From positions 57,415 through 121,414 of the forward strand of contig CAJUPW010000003.1 of assembly GCA_910588635.1 (NCBI GenBank): 64,000 nucleotides of DNA, in the 5' to 3' direction. The translations under genes were made by a program, and so were the position numbers. Positions 25,216 to 33,476 of the stretch are shown here, piece after piece. Below the pieces are notes generated by a model. The model saw nothing but the letters and a program-made list of their open reading frames with translations. It was not told the DNA's origin and ran no database searches. Position 1 is the stretch's first letter. Each line of letters starts with the position of its first letter. The stretch is from an uncultured Oscillospiraceae bacterium. GTDB taxonomy: Bacteria > Bacillota > Clostridia > Oscillospirales > Oscillospiraceae.

Positions 25216-27600
25216 TCAGTATGTGGGAATGGCGCCCGTCCAGCAGTGACTGCCATACAGATCGGTGAAGCGGTAGGCGGCCCGGGTGCTGCCCACCAGG
25301 GGCACGTTGCTGATGGTCAGCTCCTCCTCTGTGACCGTGAGGGGGTCGCCCAGGAGGTAGCTGTCCTGATACTGCGTGCTGGAGCCGTCAAGGGTGTAGT
25401 AGTCGCATATAAACTCCAAAACATCCCCCGGCTGGAGGGCCTCCTGGGCCTTGGCCACAGTGTCGGTCTCTCCGTTCTTGTAGATGGCCTGGACCCCGGC
25501 CACATAGCCGTAGGGGGTCTCGTCGTCAAAGACCAGGATCAGCTCGGAGCGCTGGCCGTTGTGGAGCACCGGCACCCGGCCGGTGATGGTGTAGTTCTCC
25601 CCGTCGTCCACAGTGGACATGTGGTAGTAGGCCACCGGCTGGCCGTTGATGGCAAGCCAGGTGCCGTCGTACTCCCCCTTCAGCGCGCCGTCCTCGTCAA
25701 ACTCGTAGACATTGTCCAGCCCCAGGTCAATGAAGCCCTCGCCGTCGTCATAGAACACATTCAGCTCCAGGGCGTGGACCAGGGACCACTTCTCTTCGCT
25801 CAGGCGGAGAACGGCGCTGCCGTCCCCCTTTCCGCTGTCCTGCCACTGCACCTCCCAGTCGTCCAGATGGTGGTCCGCCACATACTGGGCGGACTCCTCC
25901 ATGTCAAGGGACCGGTCGCTGAAAAAGTCGGAGCCCAGGACCAGCCCCAGCAGCTCGGAGATGCCTTCCACGTCGCCGCCGGGGTTTCCGGTGCCGAATA
26001 TGCCGGACAGAGCGCCGATGGGGGTGGTCTGTGCCTGGGTGCCCGCGGCGCCGATGGTCTGCTGGTCGGCAAACTGGCGGATGCACTGGCTGTAGCTGTC
26101 GTCCATGCCGATGGCCTGATAGGTGGACACCGCCTTGTTTACGGTGGACTGCTTCCGGTAGGGGAAGTAGATGGACAGGCCGTAGGCGTTGGTCATGTTG
26201 GAGGAGGTGCGGTTGTACTTCACCGCCCCCAACAGGGCCTGGGCCAGGGCGTCGCCCTCCTTGGTGCCCAGATTTTTGGCCAGGTGTACCAGGTCCACCT
26301 GGTCGATCTGGCTGGACTGGGCAAATTCCCGCGCTCCGCTGCGGGCGTTGGACACGGTATGGTACTGCTTGTTCTGAATGAGCCGGGTGGCGGCCCGGGA
26401 GAAATCCGCCAGCACAGGCGGTAGGGTGGCCTCCAGCTCCGCCAGGTCGATGACGGAGAGGGTGGTGAGCTGGCCCCGGCACTTCTGTGCGCAGGTGTCC
26501 ACAAAGCTGTCCACGATCTGCTGCCCCAGCTCTATAGTGGGCATGGAGGTGTTCTGGCCCAGGGCAGTGAGCCAGTCGGTGTAGTACCAGCCTACCCCCG
26601 GCTCGGTCTCCTCCGAGGCGATCAGATAGTCCGCGTGCTGGGTGAGGGTCAGGGCCGTCTCCGCCGTGGCCATCAGGCAGGCGTCGAAGCCGATAAAGTC
26701 AAATTTCACATCCGCGGCTTTCAGGGCGGAGTCCACCCCGGCCAGGCTCATGGAGCCGGCGGAGGCGAACTTCTCGTCGTAGCCGTAGCCGCTGACAGAG
26801 CCTCCGCCGTGGTCCCACAGGATCAGCCCGTACCGGCTGGCGGGGTATTTCTGCGCGCACCACTGGATATACTGGGACAGGACAGAGGGGTCCGTCATGG
26901 ATACGCTGCCCAGCTTGTCGGCGATCTTGACCAGCCGGCCCTCCTTCACTTGCCATATCTGGTTGGTGGAGCTGGATACCGCGTTGTTTTTCCAGTCCTT
27001 GCAGCCGCCGGTGTAGACCAACAGGTTGAGCTTGCCGCCGAAGCGGGCGTTCAGCATCTCCTGAAGGTCGGCGGTGCCCATGCCGCTGCGGGACTCCAGG
27101 TCAGTGCCGCACATATAGACCATGAGGGTGACGGTATCCTTGCCGCCCCCCAGGAGTTTGGTGTACTTTTCCCGCGCGTTTGAGGCCACGGTGGCGTCCA
27201 GACGGCCCGTGTTGGCGGGGGCTTCCCAGCCGGAGGAGACGCTGCCCCCTCCCAGGCCGCTGAGGAGGGCGGTCCAGTCGGTTCCCGCGCTCCCGGCGTT
27301 CTGGCCCGGCTGTTGATGCTGGCCTGTGGGGGGAGACTGGGGCTGTCCGCCGGACAGACCGCCGAGAAAGGCCGTGAGCCCTCCGCCGCCCCCCAGCAGC
27401 AAGGCAAGCAGCAGGACAATCAGCTTTGTTCCGCCTCTCCGGCCGCCGGAGCTGCGGACGCCGCCGCTTTGCGGGGTTCGGTCCTGATAACCTCCGGCTT
27501 CTCCCACCGGGCCGGTGCCAAGGCCGCCGCCCCGCTTCTGTACGCTTTTGCCGGGGCCGGTCACATTTTTCTGTCTGCCTCTGGGTCTGTTATGTTCCAT
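25216..27600 (-). CDS. Membrane-anchored clostripain-family (C11) cysteine peptidase
   Basis: A 794-residue protein. The first 57 residues are a basic, Gly-rich cytoplasmic tail, followed by a membrane anchor at about 58-80 and a Pro/Gln/Gly linker. The C11 peptidase domain has its catalytic His in WDHGGGSVSGYG and catalytic Cys in GFDACLMATAETA, preceded by TLMVYMCGTDLE. The last 230 residues form beta-rich domains. Clostripains cut after Arg/Lys and usually self-process. The start MEHNRPRGR was chosen behind GAAAGGAT; a 19-residue extension would run into the repeat element at 27641. Confidence 0.85.
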   Translation of the reverse strand: MEHNRPRGRQKNVTGPGKSVQKRGGGLGTGPVGEAGGYQDRTPQSGGVRSSGGRRGGTKLIVLLLALLLGGGGGLTAFLGGLSGGQPQSPPTGQHQQPGQNAGSAGTDWTALLSGLGGGSVSSGWEAPANTGRLDATVASNAREKYTKLLGGGKDTVTLMVYMCGTDLESRSGMGTADLQEMLNARFGGKLNLLVYTGGCKDWKNNAVSSSTNQIWQVKEGRLVKIADKLGSVSMTDPSVLSQYIQWCAQKYPASRYGLILWDHGGGSVSGYGYDEKFASAGSMSLAGVDSALKAADVKFDFIGFDACLMATAETALTLTQHADYLIASEETEPGVGWYYTDWLTALGQNTSMPTIELGQQIVDSFVDTCAQKCRGQLTTLSVIDLAELEATLPPVLADFSRAATRLIQNKQYHTVSNARSGAREFAQSSQIDQVDLVHLAKNLGTKEGDALAQALLGAVKYNRTSSNMTNAYGLSIYFPYRKQSTVNKAVSTYQAIGMDDSYSQCIRQFADQQTIGAAGTQAQTTPIGALSGIFGTGNPGGDVEGISELLGLVLGSDFFSDRSLDMEESAQYVADHHLDDWEVQWQDSGKGDGSAVLRLSEEKWSLVHALELNVFYDDGEGFIDLGLDNVYEFDEDGALKGEYDGTWLAINGQPVAYYHMSTVDDGENYTITGRVPVLHNGQRSELILVFDDETPYGYVAGVQAIYKNGETDTVAKAQEALQPGDVLEFICDYYTLDGSSTQYQDSYLLGDPLTVTEEELTISNVPLVGSTRAAYRFTDLYGSHCWTGAIPTY

Positions 27601-27640
27601 GGCTGCATCTATCCTTTCAACACAACGGTTTTTCCAGATG

Positions 27641-27714
27641 TTAGAACCTGTATTCATAATTGAAAATCCCTCGCCCGGCCAGACGATTTTTAAGGTTGTG
27701 AATACAGGTTCTTA
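27641..27714. repeat. Short inverted-repeat element, copy A
   Basis: A 74-bp unit bounded by 16-bp inverted ends (27641-27656 and 27699-27714, 15 of 16 matching). Its right 50 bp recurs at 36843-36892. It lies upstream of the clostripain gene and downstream of the tRNA terminator, and contains no gene. Confidence 0.75.
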
Positions 27715-27728
27715 TATGCCATAATGAC

Positions 27729-27767
27729 AAAAAAACCGTCGGAGCAAAGCGGACTTTGCTCCGACGG
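27729..27767 (-). terminator. Terminator of tRNA-Leu
   Basis: A perfect 14-bp stem (27736-27749 with 27754-27767), with a seven-base T-run on the minus strand, directly behind the tRNA 3' end. Confidence 0.95.
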
Positions 27768-27854
27768 TGGTGCGCGAGGCGGGAGTCGAACCCGCACGCC
27801 CTTGCGAGCACTGGCACCTGAAGCCAGCGAGTCTACCAATTCCACCACTCGCGC
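27768..27854 (-). tRNA. tRNA-Leu (anticodon CAG)
   Basis: An 87-nt class II tRNA with encoded CCA. The acceptor arms GCGCGAG / CTCGCGC pair perfectly. The anticodon loop TTCAGGT sits on stem CTGGC / GCCAG and gives CAG. A long variable arm and the T-loop GGTTCGACTCC are present. It has its own promoter and terminator. Confidence 0.97.
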
Positions 27855-27881
27855 GTGTGGCACTCGTTCAGCGCAAGAGAG

Positions 27882-27910
27882 ATAATACCACACTTGTTCC
27901 CAGGTGTCAA
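27882..27910 (-). promoter_or_regulatory. Sigma-A promoter of tRNA-Leu
   Basis: On the minus strand: TTGACA, 17-nt spacer, TATTAT, about 28 nt before the tRNA. Confidence 0.85.
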
Positions 27911-27986
27911 CACTTTTTGCGAAATTTTTCACTTCTTTTTTTGCCCGGTCCCCGGAAAGGGGAGAGGGGACTTTTTCCTCCGGGGA

Positions 27987-28016
27987 TTGACAGAAACGGG
28001 ACTCTTTTGCTATACT
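27987..28016 (+). promoter_or_regulatory. Sigma-A promoter of the lar-nik operon
   Basis: TTGACA, 18-nt spacer, TATACT. The predicted start of transcription (about 28022) falls exactly at the beginning of the structured leader. Confidence 0.85.
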
Positions 28017-28021
28017 GAACA

Positions 28022-28112
28022 GGCGGCAGGAAGCCGTGTACGGGCCAGAAGGCCTGATCCCCCGCAAAATGATGAAGCTTGCTCCCGGTGCAGAAGGCCG
28101 GGAGACTGCCAG
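28022..28112 (+). ncRNA. Candidate riboswitch aptamer upstream of larE
   Basis: A compact structured leader of about 90 nt. The closing stem pairs GGCAG (28025-28029) with CTGCC (28106-28110). Inside are CCG-TGTA-CGG, GGCC-AGAA-GGCC and a 7-bp stem CTCCCGG / CCGGGAG (28082-28088 with 28098-28104). The 3' part AAGGCCGGGAGACTGCC loosely resembles the B12 box of cobalamin riboswitches. It does not look like the NiCo riboswitch as I know it. The CTGCC strand can instead pair with GGCA of the terminator (TGCC-AGAA-GGCA), a plausible switching step. Ligand unknown; function inferred. Confidence 0.55.
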
Positions 28113-28114
28113 AA

Positions 28115-28143
28115 GGCATACCGGACAGGTATGCCTTTTTTCT
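28115..28143 (+). terminator. Attenuator-type terminator before larE
   Basis: An 8-bp stem GGCATACC / GGTATGCC, loop GGACA, then TTTTTTCTTTT. It lies between the promoter and the first gene, so it should act as a regulated attenuator. Confidence 0.88.
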
Positions 28144-28164
28144 TTTGAATAGGAGGGAATAACT

Positions 28165-28920
28165 GTGACATTGGAAGAATTTTTCCGGCAGAACCCTCGG
28201 GCGGCTCTGGCCTTCTCGGGTGGGGCGGACTCCGCCTATCTGCTGTGGGCGGGCCTACGGGCCGGGGCCGAGGTGCGGCCTTACTTTGTCAAGACCCCCT
28301 TCCAGCCCCGGTTTGAGCTGGAGGACGCCTGGCGGCTGTGCAATCAGCTGGATGCGGAGCTGACCGTGCTGGACTGCGATATCCTCTCCGACGAGGCCGT
28401 GACCGCCAACCCGCCCGACCGCTGCTACCACTGCAAGCGGCGGCTGTTCTCCCACCTGAAATACTATGCGGCATCGGAGGGTTTCTCCTTACTGCTGGAC
28501 GGCACCAACGCCTCGGACGACGGGGGGGACCGCCCGGGAATGCGGGCGCTGCGGGAGCTGGAGGTCCGCTCCCCTCTGCGGGAGTGCGGTCTGACCAAGG
28601 ACCGAATCCGGGCGCTGTCCCGAGAGGCGGGGCTGTTTACCTGGGACAAGCCCTCCTACGCCTGTCTGGCCACCCGCTTTCCCGCCGGGCGGACCATCGA
28701 CCGGGCCGGACTGGAAGCGGTGGAGCGGGGAGAGGCGGCCCTGTCCGGCCTGGGCTTCCGGGATTTCCGCCTGCGGCTGGCCCCGGACGGGTGTAAGCTG
28801 CAGGCGCCGGAGGGACAGCTTTCCCTGGCCCTGGAGCGGCGGAAGGACATTCTCTCCGCCCTGGAGGCGGACTTTTCCCAGATCACCCTGGACCTGCGGC
28901 CCAGAATTTCCGTTGACTGA
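28165..28920 (+). CDS. larE: LarE, ATP-dependent sacrificial sulfur transferase
   Basis: A 251-residue enzyme that adenylates and then sulfurises the pyridinium dicarboxylate precursor of the nickel-pincer nucleotide. The PP-loop is SGGADS at 18-23. Candidate sulfur-donor or cluster cysteines are in RCYHCKRR (87-90) and YACLATRFP (C167). The start is GTG, 7 nt after AGGAGGG. First gene of larE-larB-larC-nikABCDE. Confidence 0.92.
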   Translation: MTLEEFFRQNPRAALAFSGGADSAYLLWAGLRAGAEVRPYFVKTPFQPRFELEDAWRLCNQLDAELTVLDCDILSDEAVTANPPDRCYHCKRRLFSHLKYYAASEGFSLLLDGTNASDDGGDRPGMRALRELEVRSPLRECGLTKDRIRALSREAGLFTWDKPSYACLATRFPAGRTIDRAGLEAVERGEAALSGLGFRDFRLRLAPDGCKLQAPEGQLSLALERRKDILSALEADFSQITLDLRPRISVD

Positions 28921-28933
28921 GGAGGTTTTGACA

Positions 28934-29692
28934 TTGGACAACCGGCACGACATTTTACGGCTTCTCCGTCAGGTGGCCGACGGCTCCGCCACCCCGGAGC
29001 AGGCCCTGTCACAACTGAAACGGGAGCCATTTGAGGACCTGGGCTACGCCAAGGTGGACCTCCACCGGGGGGTGCGCCAGGGGGCGGCGGAGGTGATCTA
29101 CGGAGCGGGCAAGACCCCGGAGCAGATTGCCGGCATCGCCGCCGCCATGGGGGAGCAAGGGTGCGGGAATATCCTCATCACCCGGCTGGATCAGGAGAAG
29201 GCGGAGCAGGTTGGGAAGTCCGTCCCCCTGGACTACCATCCCATCCCCAGGCTGGCCGTGGCCTATCCCGGGCAGCGGAAAGCCCTGGGCCGCATCGTGG
29301 TGGCCACGGGCGGCACCAGCGACATGCCTGTGGCCGAGGAGGCTGCCCTCACCGCCGAGGTCTTGGGCAACAAGGTCACCCGGCTGTACGACGTGGGGGT
29401 GGCGGGGCTGCACCGGCTGCTGGCCAATCTGGACGCCCTGATGAGCGCCCGGTGCGTGGTGGCCGTGGCCGGGATGGAGGGCGCGCTGGCCTCGGTCGTC
29501 GGCGGGCTGGTGGACTGCCCCGTGGTGGCCGTGCCCACCAGCGTGGGCTACGGAGCCAGCTTCGGCGGATTGTCCGCTCTGCTGGCCATGCTCAACTCCT
29601 GCGCCTCGGGGTGCAGCGTGGTCAACATCGACAACGGCTTTGGGGCCGGTTATCTGGCCAGTATGATAAACCAAATGGAGGGCTTGGAATGA
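28934..29692 (+). CDS. larB: LarB, nickel-pincer cofactor biosynthesis carboxylase
   Basis: A 252-residue protein with a C-terminal PurE-like domain. LarB carboxylates nicotinate adenine dinucleotide in the first step of nickel-pincer nucleotide synthesis. Visible features are FEDLGYAKVDLHRGVRQG (about 34), TGGTSDMPVAEEA (about 130) and VPTSVGYGASFGGLSALLAMLNSCASG (about 205). The start is taken as TTG at 28934, 8 nt after GGAGG. Its stop overlaps the larC start (ATGA). Confidence 0.9.
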   Translation: MDNRHDILRLLRQVADGSATPEQALSQLKREPFEDLGYAKVDLHRGVRQGAAEVIYGAGKTPEQIAGIAAAMGEQGCGNILITRLDQEKAEQVGKSVPLDYHPIPRLAVAYPGQRKALGRIVVATGGTSDMPVAEEAALTAEVLGNKVTRLYDVGVAGLHRLLANLDALMSARCVVAVAGMEGALASVVGGLVDCPVVAVPTSVGYGASFGGLSALLAMLNSCASGCSVVNIDNGFGAGYLASMINQMEGLE

Positions 29693-30906
29693 AAACCTTA
29701 TATCTGGAGTGCAATATGGGGGCGGCGGGGGACATGCTCATGGCCGCCCTGTACGAGCTGCTCGACGAGGAGCGGAAAAAAACCTTTCTGGACGCCATGA
29801 ACGGCCTGGGACTGCACGGGGTGGAGGTGGTTCCCGTCTCTGTCCGGACGGGCGGAATCGCGGGCACCCATATGCGGGTGACAGTCCACGGCCAGGAGGA
29901 GGGCGTCCATGAGCGCGGCCGCCGCCATGACCACGAGCACCACCACGAGCATCACCACACCACACCGGGATACATCGGGGGGCTCATCGACGGTCTGTCC
30001 CTGCCCAGGGAGGTGCGGGAACAGGCCCGGCGGGTCTACGACGCCATCGCTCAGGCGGAGGCCCAGGCCCATGGCTGCGGCGTGGGGGACGTCCACTACC
30101 ACGAGGTGGGGGCGCTGGACGCGGTGGCCGACGTGGCGGGAGTGTGCTATGCTTTGTACCTTCTGGCCCCGGATCAAATTTGCGCCTCCCCTGTCCATGT
30201 GGGCAGCGGGACGGTCAAATGCGCCCACGGGCTCATGCCTGTCCCTGCTCCCGCCACCGCCAACCTGCTGCTGGGCGTCCCCACCTATGGCGGGGAGGTC
30301 AAGGGCGAGCTGTGTACCCCCACCGGGGCCGCGCTGCTCAAAACCTTTGTCCGGTCCTACGGCCCCATGCCGCTGATGGATACGGAGCGGATTGGCTATG
30401 GCGCGGGGACCAAGGAATTTGAACAGGCCAACTGTGTCCGGGCCTTTCTGGGGGAGAGCCGGGAAGGGCCCGGCGGGGAGATTGCGGAGCTGGTGTGCAA
30501 CATCGACGATATGACCCCCGAGGCCCTGGCCTTTGCCTGTGCCCGGCTGCTGGAGGCGGGGGCACTGGACGCGTACACCACCCCGGGCACCATGAAGAAG
30601 GGCCGTCCCGGCTGGGTGCTGACGGTGCTGTGCGCCCCGGAGAGAGAGCGGGAGCTGGTCCGGGAGATATTCACCCACACCGCCACCAATGGCCTGCGCG
30701 CCCGGCGGCCGGCAAAGTATTTCCTCAAGCCCGGCGCGGGACAGGTCCAGACCAAGTGGGGGCCGGTGGGGGTGAAGCTGGCCCGGGGGTACGGCGTTAC
30801 CCGCGCCAAGCCGGAGTTTGAGGACGCGGCCGCCCTGGCCCGGGCGCATGGACTGCCCTATCAGGCGGTGTTTGAGGACGCCCTTCGGAACATCAAGGAG
30901 GATTGA
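29689..30906 (+). CDS. larC: LarC, nickel-inserting cyclometallase, single reading frame
   Basis: A 405-residue protein that inserts nickel into the pincer cofactor. It has the N-terminal MKTLYLECNMGAAGDM, a histidine-rich loop at about 80-90 (HDHEHHHEHHH) that likely handles Ni(II), VHYHEVGALDAVADV (about 135), and the C-terminal domain with ICNIDDMTPE-like VCNIDDMTPEALAFA. In Lactobacillus plantarum the two halves (larC1/larC2) need a programmed frameshift; here one uninterrupted frame covers both. Confidence 0.93.
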   Translation: MKTLYLECNMGAAGDMLMAALYELLDEERKKTFLDAMNGLGLHGVEVVPVSVRTGGIAGTHMRVTVHGQEEGVHERGRRHDHEHHHEHHHTTPGYIGGLIDGLSLPREVREQARRVYDAIAQAEAQAHGCGVGDVHYHEVGALDAVADVAGVCYALYLLAPDQICASPVHVGSGTVKCAHGLMPVPAPATANLLLGVPTYGGEVKGELCTPTGAALLKTFVRSYGPMPLMDTERIGYGAGTKEFEQANCVRAFLGESREGPGGEIAELVCNIDDMTPEALAFACARLLEAGALDAYTTPGTMKKGRPGWVLTVLCAPERERELVREIFTHTATNGLRARRPAKYFLKPGAGQVQTKWGPVGVKLARGYGVTRAKPEFEDAAALARAHGLPYQAVFEDALRNIKED

Positions 30907-32496
30907 ATGAGACGACCTGCTTTTCTTGCCGCGCTCCTGGTCCTTTTTCTTCTGGCCGGGTGCCGGAGCAGCCAGCCGTCCCCTTCGGGACAGCCTGAGC
31001 AAAAAACGTCCGTCACCGTGGTCATGCCCCCCACTTCGGAGCCGGAAGCCGGCTTTGATCCGGCCTTCGGCTGGGGGGCGGGGGAGCACGTCCACGAGCC
31101 GCTGATTCAGTCCACCCTTACGGTGACCAACACGGACCTGACCATCGGTTACGATCTGGCTGCCGGCATGGAGGTGAGCGAGGACGGGCTCACGTGGACG
31201 GTCACGATTCGGGACGATGTGAAGTTCACCGACGGGAAGCCCCTCACCGCCGAGGATGTGGCCTTCACCTACAATACCGTCAAGGATACCAGCTCGGTGA
31301 ACGATTTCACCATGCTGGAGTGGGCCGAGGCGGAGGACGACGCCACTGTGGTCTTTCATATGAACAGGCCCTTCTCCATCTGGCCCTACACCATGGCCAT
31401 CACCGGCATCGTGCCCCAACACGCCTACGACCCGGCCTCCTACGGGAGCGATCCCATGGGCTCCGGGCGGTACAAGCTGAAGCGGTGGGACCGGGGGGAG
31501 CAGATCATCCTGGAGGCCAACCCGGACTACTACGGCGAGAAACCGAATATAGAGGTGGTGAACATCCTGTTTATGGAGGAGGACGCCGCCTTTCTGGCCG
31601 CTCGGGCGGGCCAGGCCGATCTGGCCTACACCTCCGTCTCCTACTCGGATCAGACCGTGGACGGCTATTCCTTGCTGTCCGTCCGGACGGTGGACAACCG
31701 GGGAATCAACCTGCCTGTCACTGGGAACGATTTTCTCGCCGATGTGAAGGTCCGCCGGGCCATCGACGCGGGCATCGACCGGGAGGAGCTGGTCGAGCAC
31801 GTATTGAACGGCTATGGGAGCCCCGCTTACAGCGTGTGCGATCATCTGCCCTGGTTCAATTGGGAGTCCATGCAGCCTTACGACCCCATCGAAGCCAGCG
31901 ACTGGCTGGCCTCCGCCGGCTGGCGGCTGGAGAATGAGGACGAAATTTTCTACCCTCTTGACTGCGGCTGGCGGTATAAGGACGGCGTCCGGGCGGAGCT
32001 GGAGCTGCTCTATCCGGTGGGAGATTCTTTGCGTCAGGCCCTGGCGGCTGATGTGGCTAACCAGCTGGAACGGATCGGTATTTACTGCACGGTCCGGGGT
32101 GTGGGCTGGGACACCGCCTATGATGAGGCCCACACCACTCCTCTGGTCTGGGGCTGGGGCGCCCACACCCCTATGGAGCTTTACAACATCTACCACACCG
32201 ACGGCGAAACCGGCTCCGCCCGGTACTCCCCCTACGCCAATCCCACCGTAGACGCGTATATGGACGAAGCGCTGGCTTGTGCCGATCTGGAGGAATCCTA
32301 TCTGCTGTGGCAAACGGCGCAGTATGACGGTTTCACTGGTGTTACCCGGTCCGGCGACTGCCCCTGGGTTTGGCTGGTGAACGTGAACCACCTGTACTGG
32401 GTGCGGGACGGGTTGGTGGTGGCGGAGCAGAAGCTCCACCCCCACGGCCACGGGTGGTCCGTCGTCAACAACATCGACCAATGGAGCTGGACATGA
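30907..32496 (+). CDS. nikA: Nickel ABC transporter substrate-binding lipoprotein
   Basis: A 529-residue dipeptide/nickel-type (SBP_bac_5) binding protein. The signal peptide ends in the lipobox LLAGC with C19 for lipidation. The fold markers LTWTVTIRDDVKFTDGKPLTAEDVAFTY (about 95) and MGSGRYKLKRWDRGE (about 180) are clear. Nickel rather than peptide or opine is inferred from its place directly behind larC (adjacent codons) and from NikA-like sequence. A metallophore complex may be the real ligand. Confidence 0.85.
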   Translation: MRRPAFLAALLVLFLLAGCRSSQPSPSGQPEQKTSVTVVMPPTSEPEAGFDPAFGWGAGEHVHEPLIQSTLTVTNTDLTIGYDLAAGMEVSEDGLTWTVTIRDDVKFTDGKPLTAEDVAFTYNTVKDTSSVNDFTMLEWAEAEDDATVVFHMNRPFSIWPYTMAITGIVPQHAYDPASYGSDPMGSGRYKLKRWDRGEQIILEANPDYYGEKPNIEVVNILFMEEDAAFLAARAGQADLAYTSVSYSDQTVDGYSLLSVRTVDNRGINLPVTGNDFLADVKVRRAIDAGIDREELVEHVLNGYGSPAYSVCDHLPWFNWESMQPYDPIEASDWLASAGWRLENEDEIFYPLDCGWRYKDGVRAELELLYPVGDSLRQALAADVANQLERIGIYCTVRGVGWDTAYDEAHTTPLVWGWGAHTPMELYNIYHTDGETGSARYSPYANPTVDAYMDEALACADLEESYLLWQTAQYDGFTGVTRSGDCPWVWLVNVNHLYWVRDGLVVAEQKLHPHGHGWSVVNNIDQWSWT

Positions 32497-33476
32497 AACA
32501 CCGTCTTCAATTTACCGCGAAAAAGCTCCTCCGCATGGCCCTCCTCCTGCTGGGGGTGAGCCTGACGGCCTTTCTCCTCATGACCGCCGCCCCCCTGGAC
32601 CCTCTCCAGACCAACATCGGTCAGGCGGCCCTGGGGACCATGTCTCCGGAACAGGTAGCCAGGCTGGAGGAATACTGGGGCGTCAACGCCCCGCCGGCGG
32701 AGCGGTATCTGAGCTGGCTGGGGGATGTGCTCCGGGGAGATTTTGGGACCTCCCTGCTCTACCGCCGGCCGGTGCTGGAGGTGATCGGACAGCGGCTGGG
32801 GACCTCCCTGGGGATGCTGGCGTGCGCCTGGGCGCTGTCCGGAGCGCTGGGGCTGGCGCTGGGGCTGATGGCCGGGGCCAGCCGGGGCCGCTGGCCGGAC
32901 AAGCTGATTCGGGGGGGCTGCCTGGCCATATCCAGTACCCCCTCCTTCTGGCTGGCCCTACTGCTGCTTATGATCTTCGCCGTGTGGTGGAAGGTGCTGC
33001 CCATCGGCTTTTCCGGCCCCGTCGGAGCGGCGGAGGGGGTGTCCCTGTGGGAGCGGCTGCGCCACGCCCTTTTGCCCGGACTGACCCTGTCCGTCACCGG
33101 GCTGGCCGGCATCGCCCTCCACACCCGGGAGAAGGTGATTGACGTGCTGGACAGCGACTATGTCCTCTTCGCCCGGGCCCGGGGGGAGCGGGGCATCCTC
33201 CGCCGCCATGTGCTGCGCAACATGGCTTTGCCCGCCATCACCCTGCAGTTTGCCTCCGTGGGGGAGATCATCGGCGGGTCGGTGCTGGTAGAGCAGGTCT
33301 TTTCCTACCCGGGACTGGGCCAGGCGGCGGTAGCCGCCGGCCTGGGAGGCGACCTGCCTTTGCTGCTGGGGATCACGGTCGTCACCGCCGCCATCGTGTT
33401 CGGCGGAAATCTGGCCGCCGACCTGCTCTGCGGGGTAATCGACCCGCGCATCCGAAGGGGGGCGGCGAAGAGATGA
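32493..33476 (+). CDS. nikB: Nickel ABC transporter permease NikB
   Basis: A 327-residue permease with an N-terminal helix (residues 10-32), further helices from about 100, and the permease loop DYVLFARARGERGILRRHVLRNMALPAITL (about 225-255). It is overlapped by four bases (ATGA) with both neighbours. A start four codons upstream (MELDMKH) is possible. Confidence 0.88.
   Translation: MKHRLQFTAKKLLRMALLLLGVSLTAFLLMTAAPLDPLQTNIGQAALGTMSPEQVARLEEYWGVNAPPAERYLSWLGDVLRGDFGTSLLYRRPVLEVIGQRLGTSLGMLACAWALSGALGLALGLMAGASRGRWPDKLIRGGCLAISSTPSFWLALLLLMIFAVWWKVLPIGFSGPVGAAEGVSLWERLRHALLPGLTLSVTGLAGIALHTREKVIDVLDSDYVLFARARGERGILRRHVLRNMALPAITLQFASVGEIIGGSVLVEQVFSYPGLGQAAVAAGLGGDLPLLLGITVVTAAIVFGGNLAADLLCGVIDPRIRRGAAKR

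Noticed and set aside
28022..28112. NiCo (czcD-type) riboswitch in front of larE
   Set aside because: Attractive because of the nickel genes, but I cannot place the conserved multi-stem junction motifs of that class. Kept only as a candidate of unknown class.
29698..32481. A 927-codon open frame on the minus strand opposite larC and nikA
   Set aside because: Mirror frame caused by GC-rich third codon positions. Its translation is Gly/His/Pro/Val-rich without any domain, while the plus strand encodes clear LarC and NikA.
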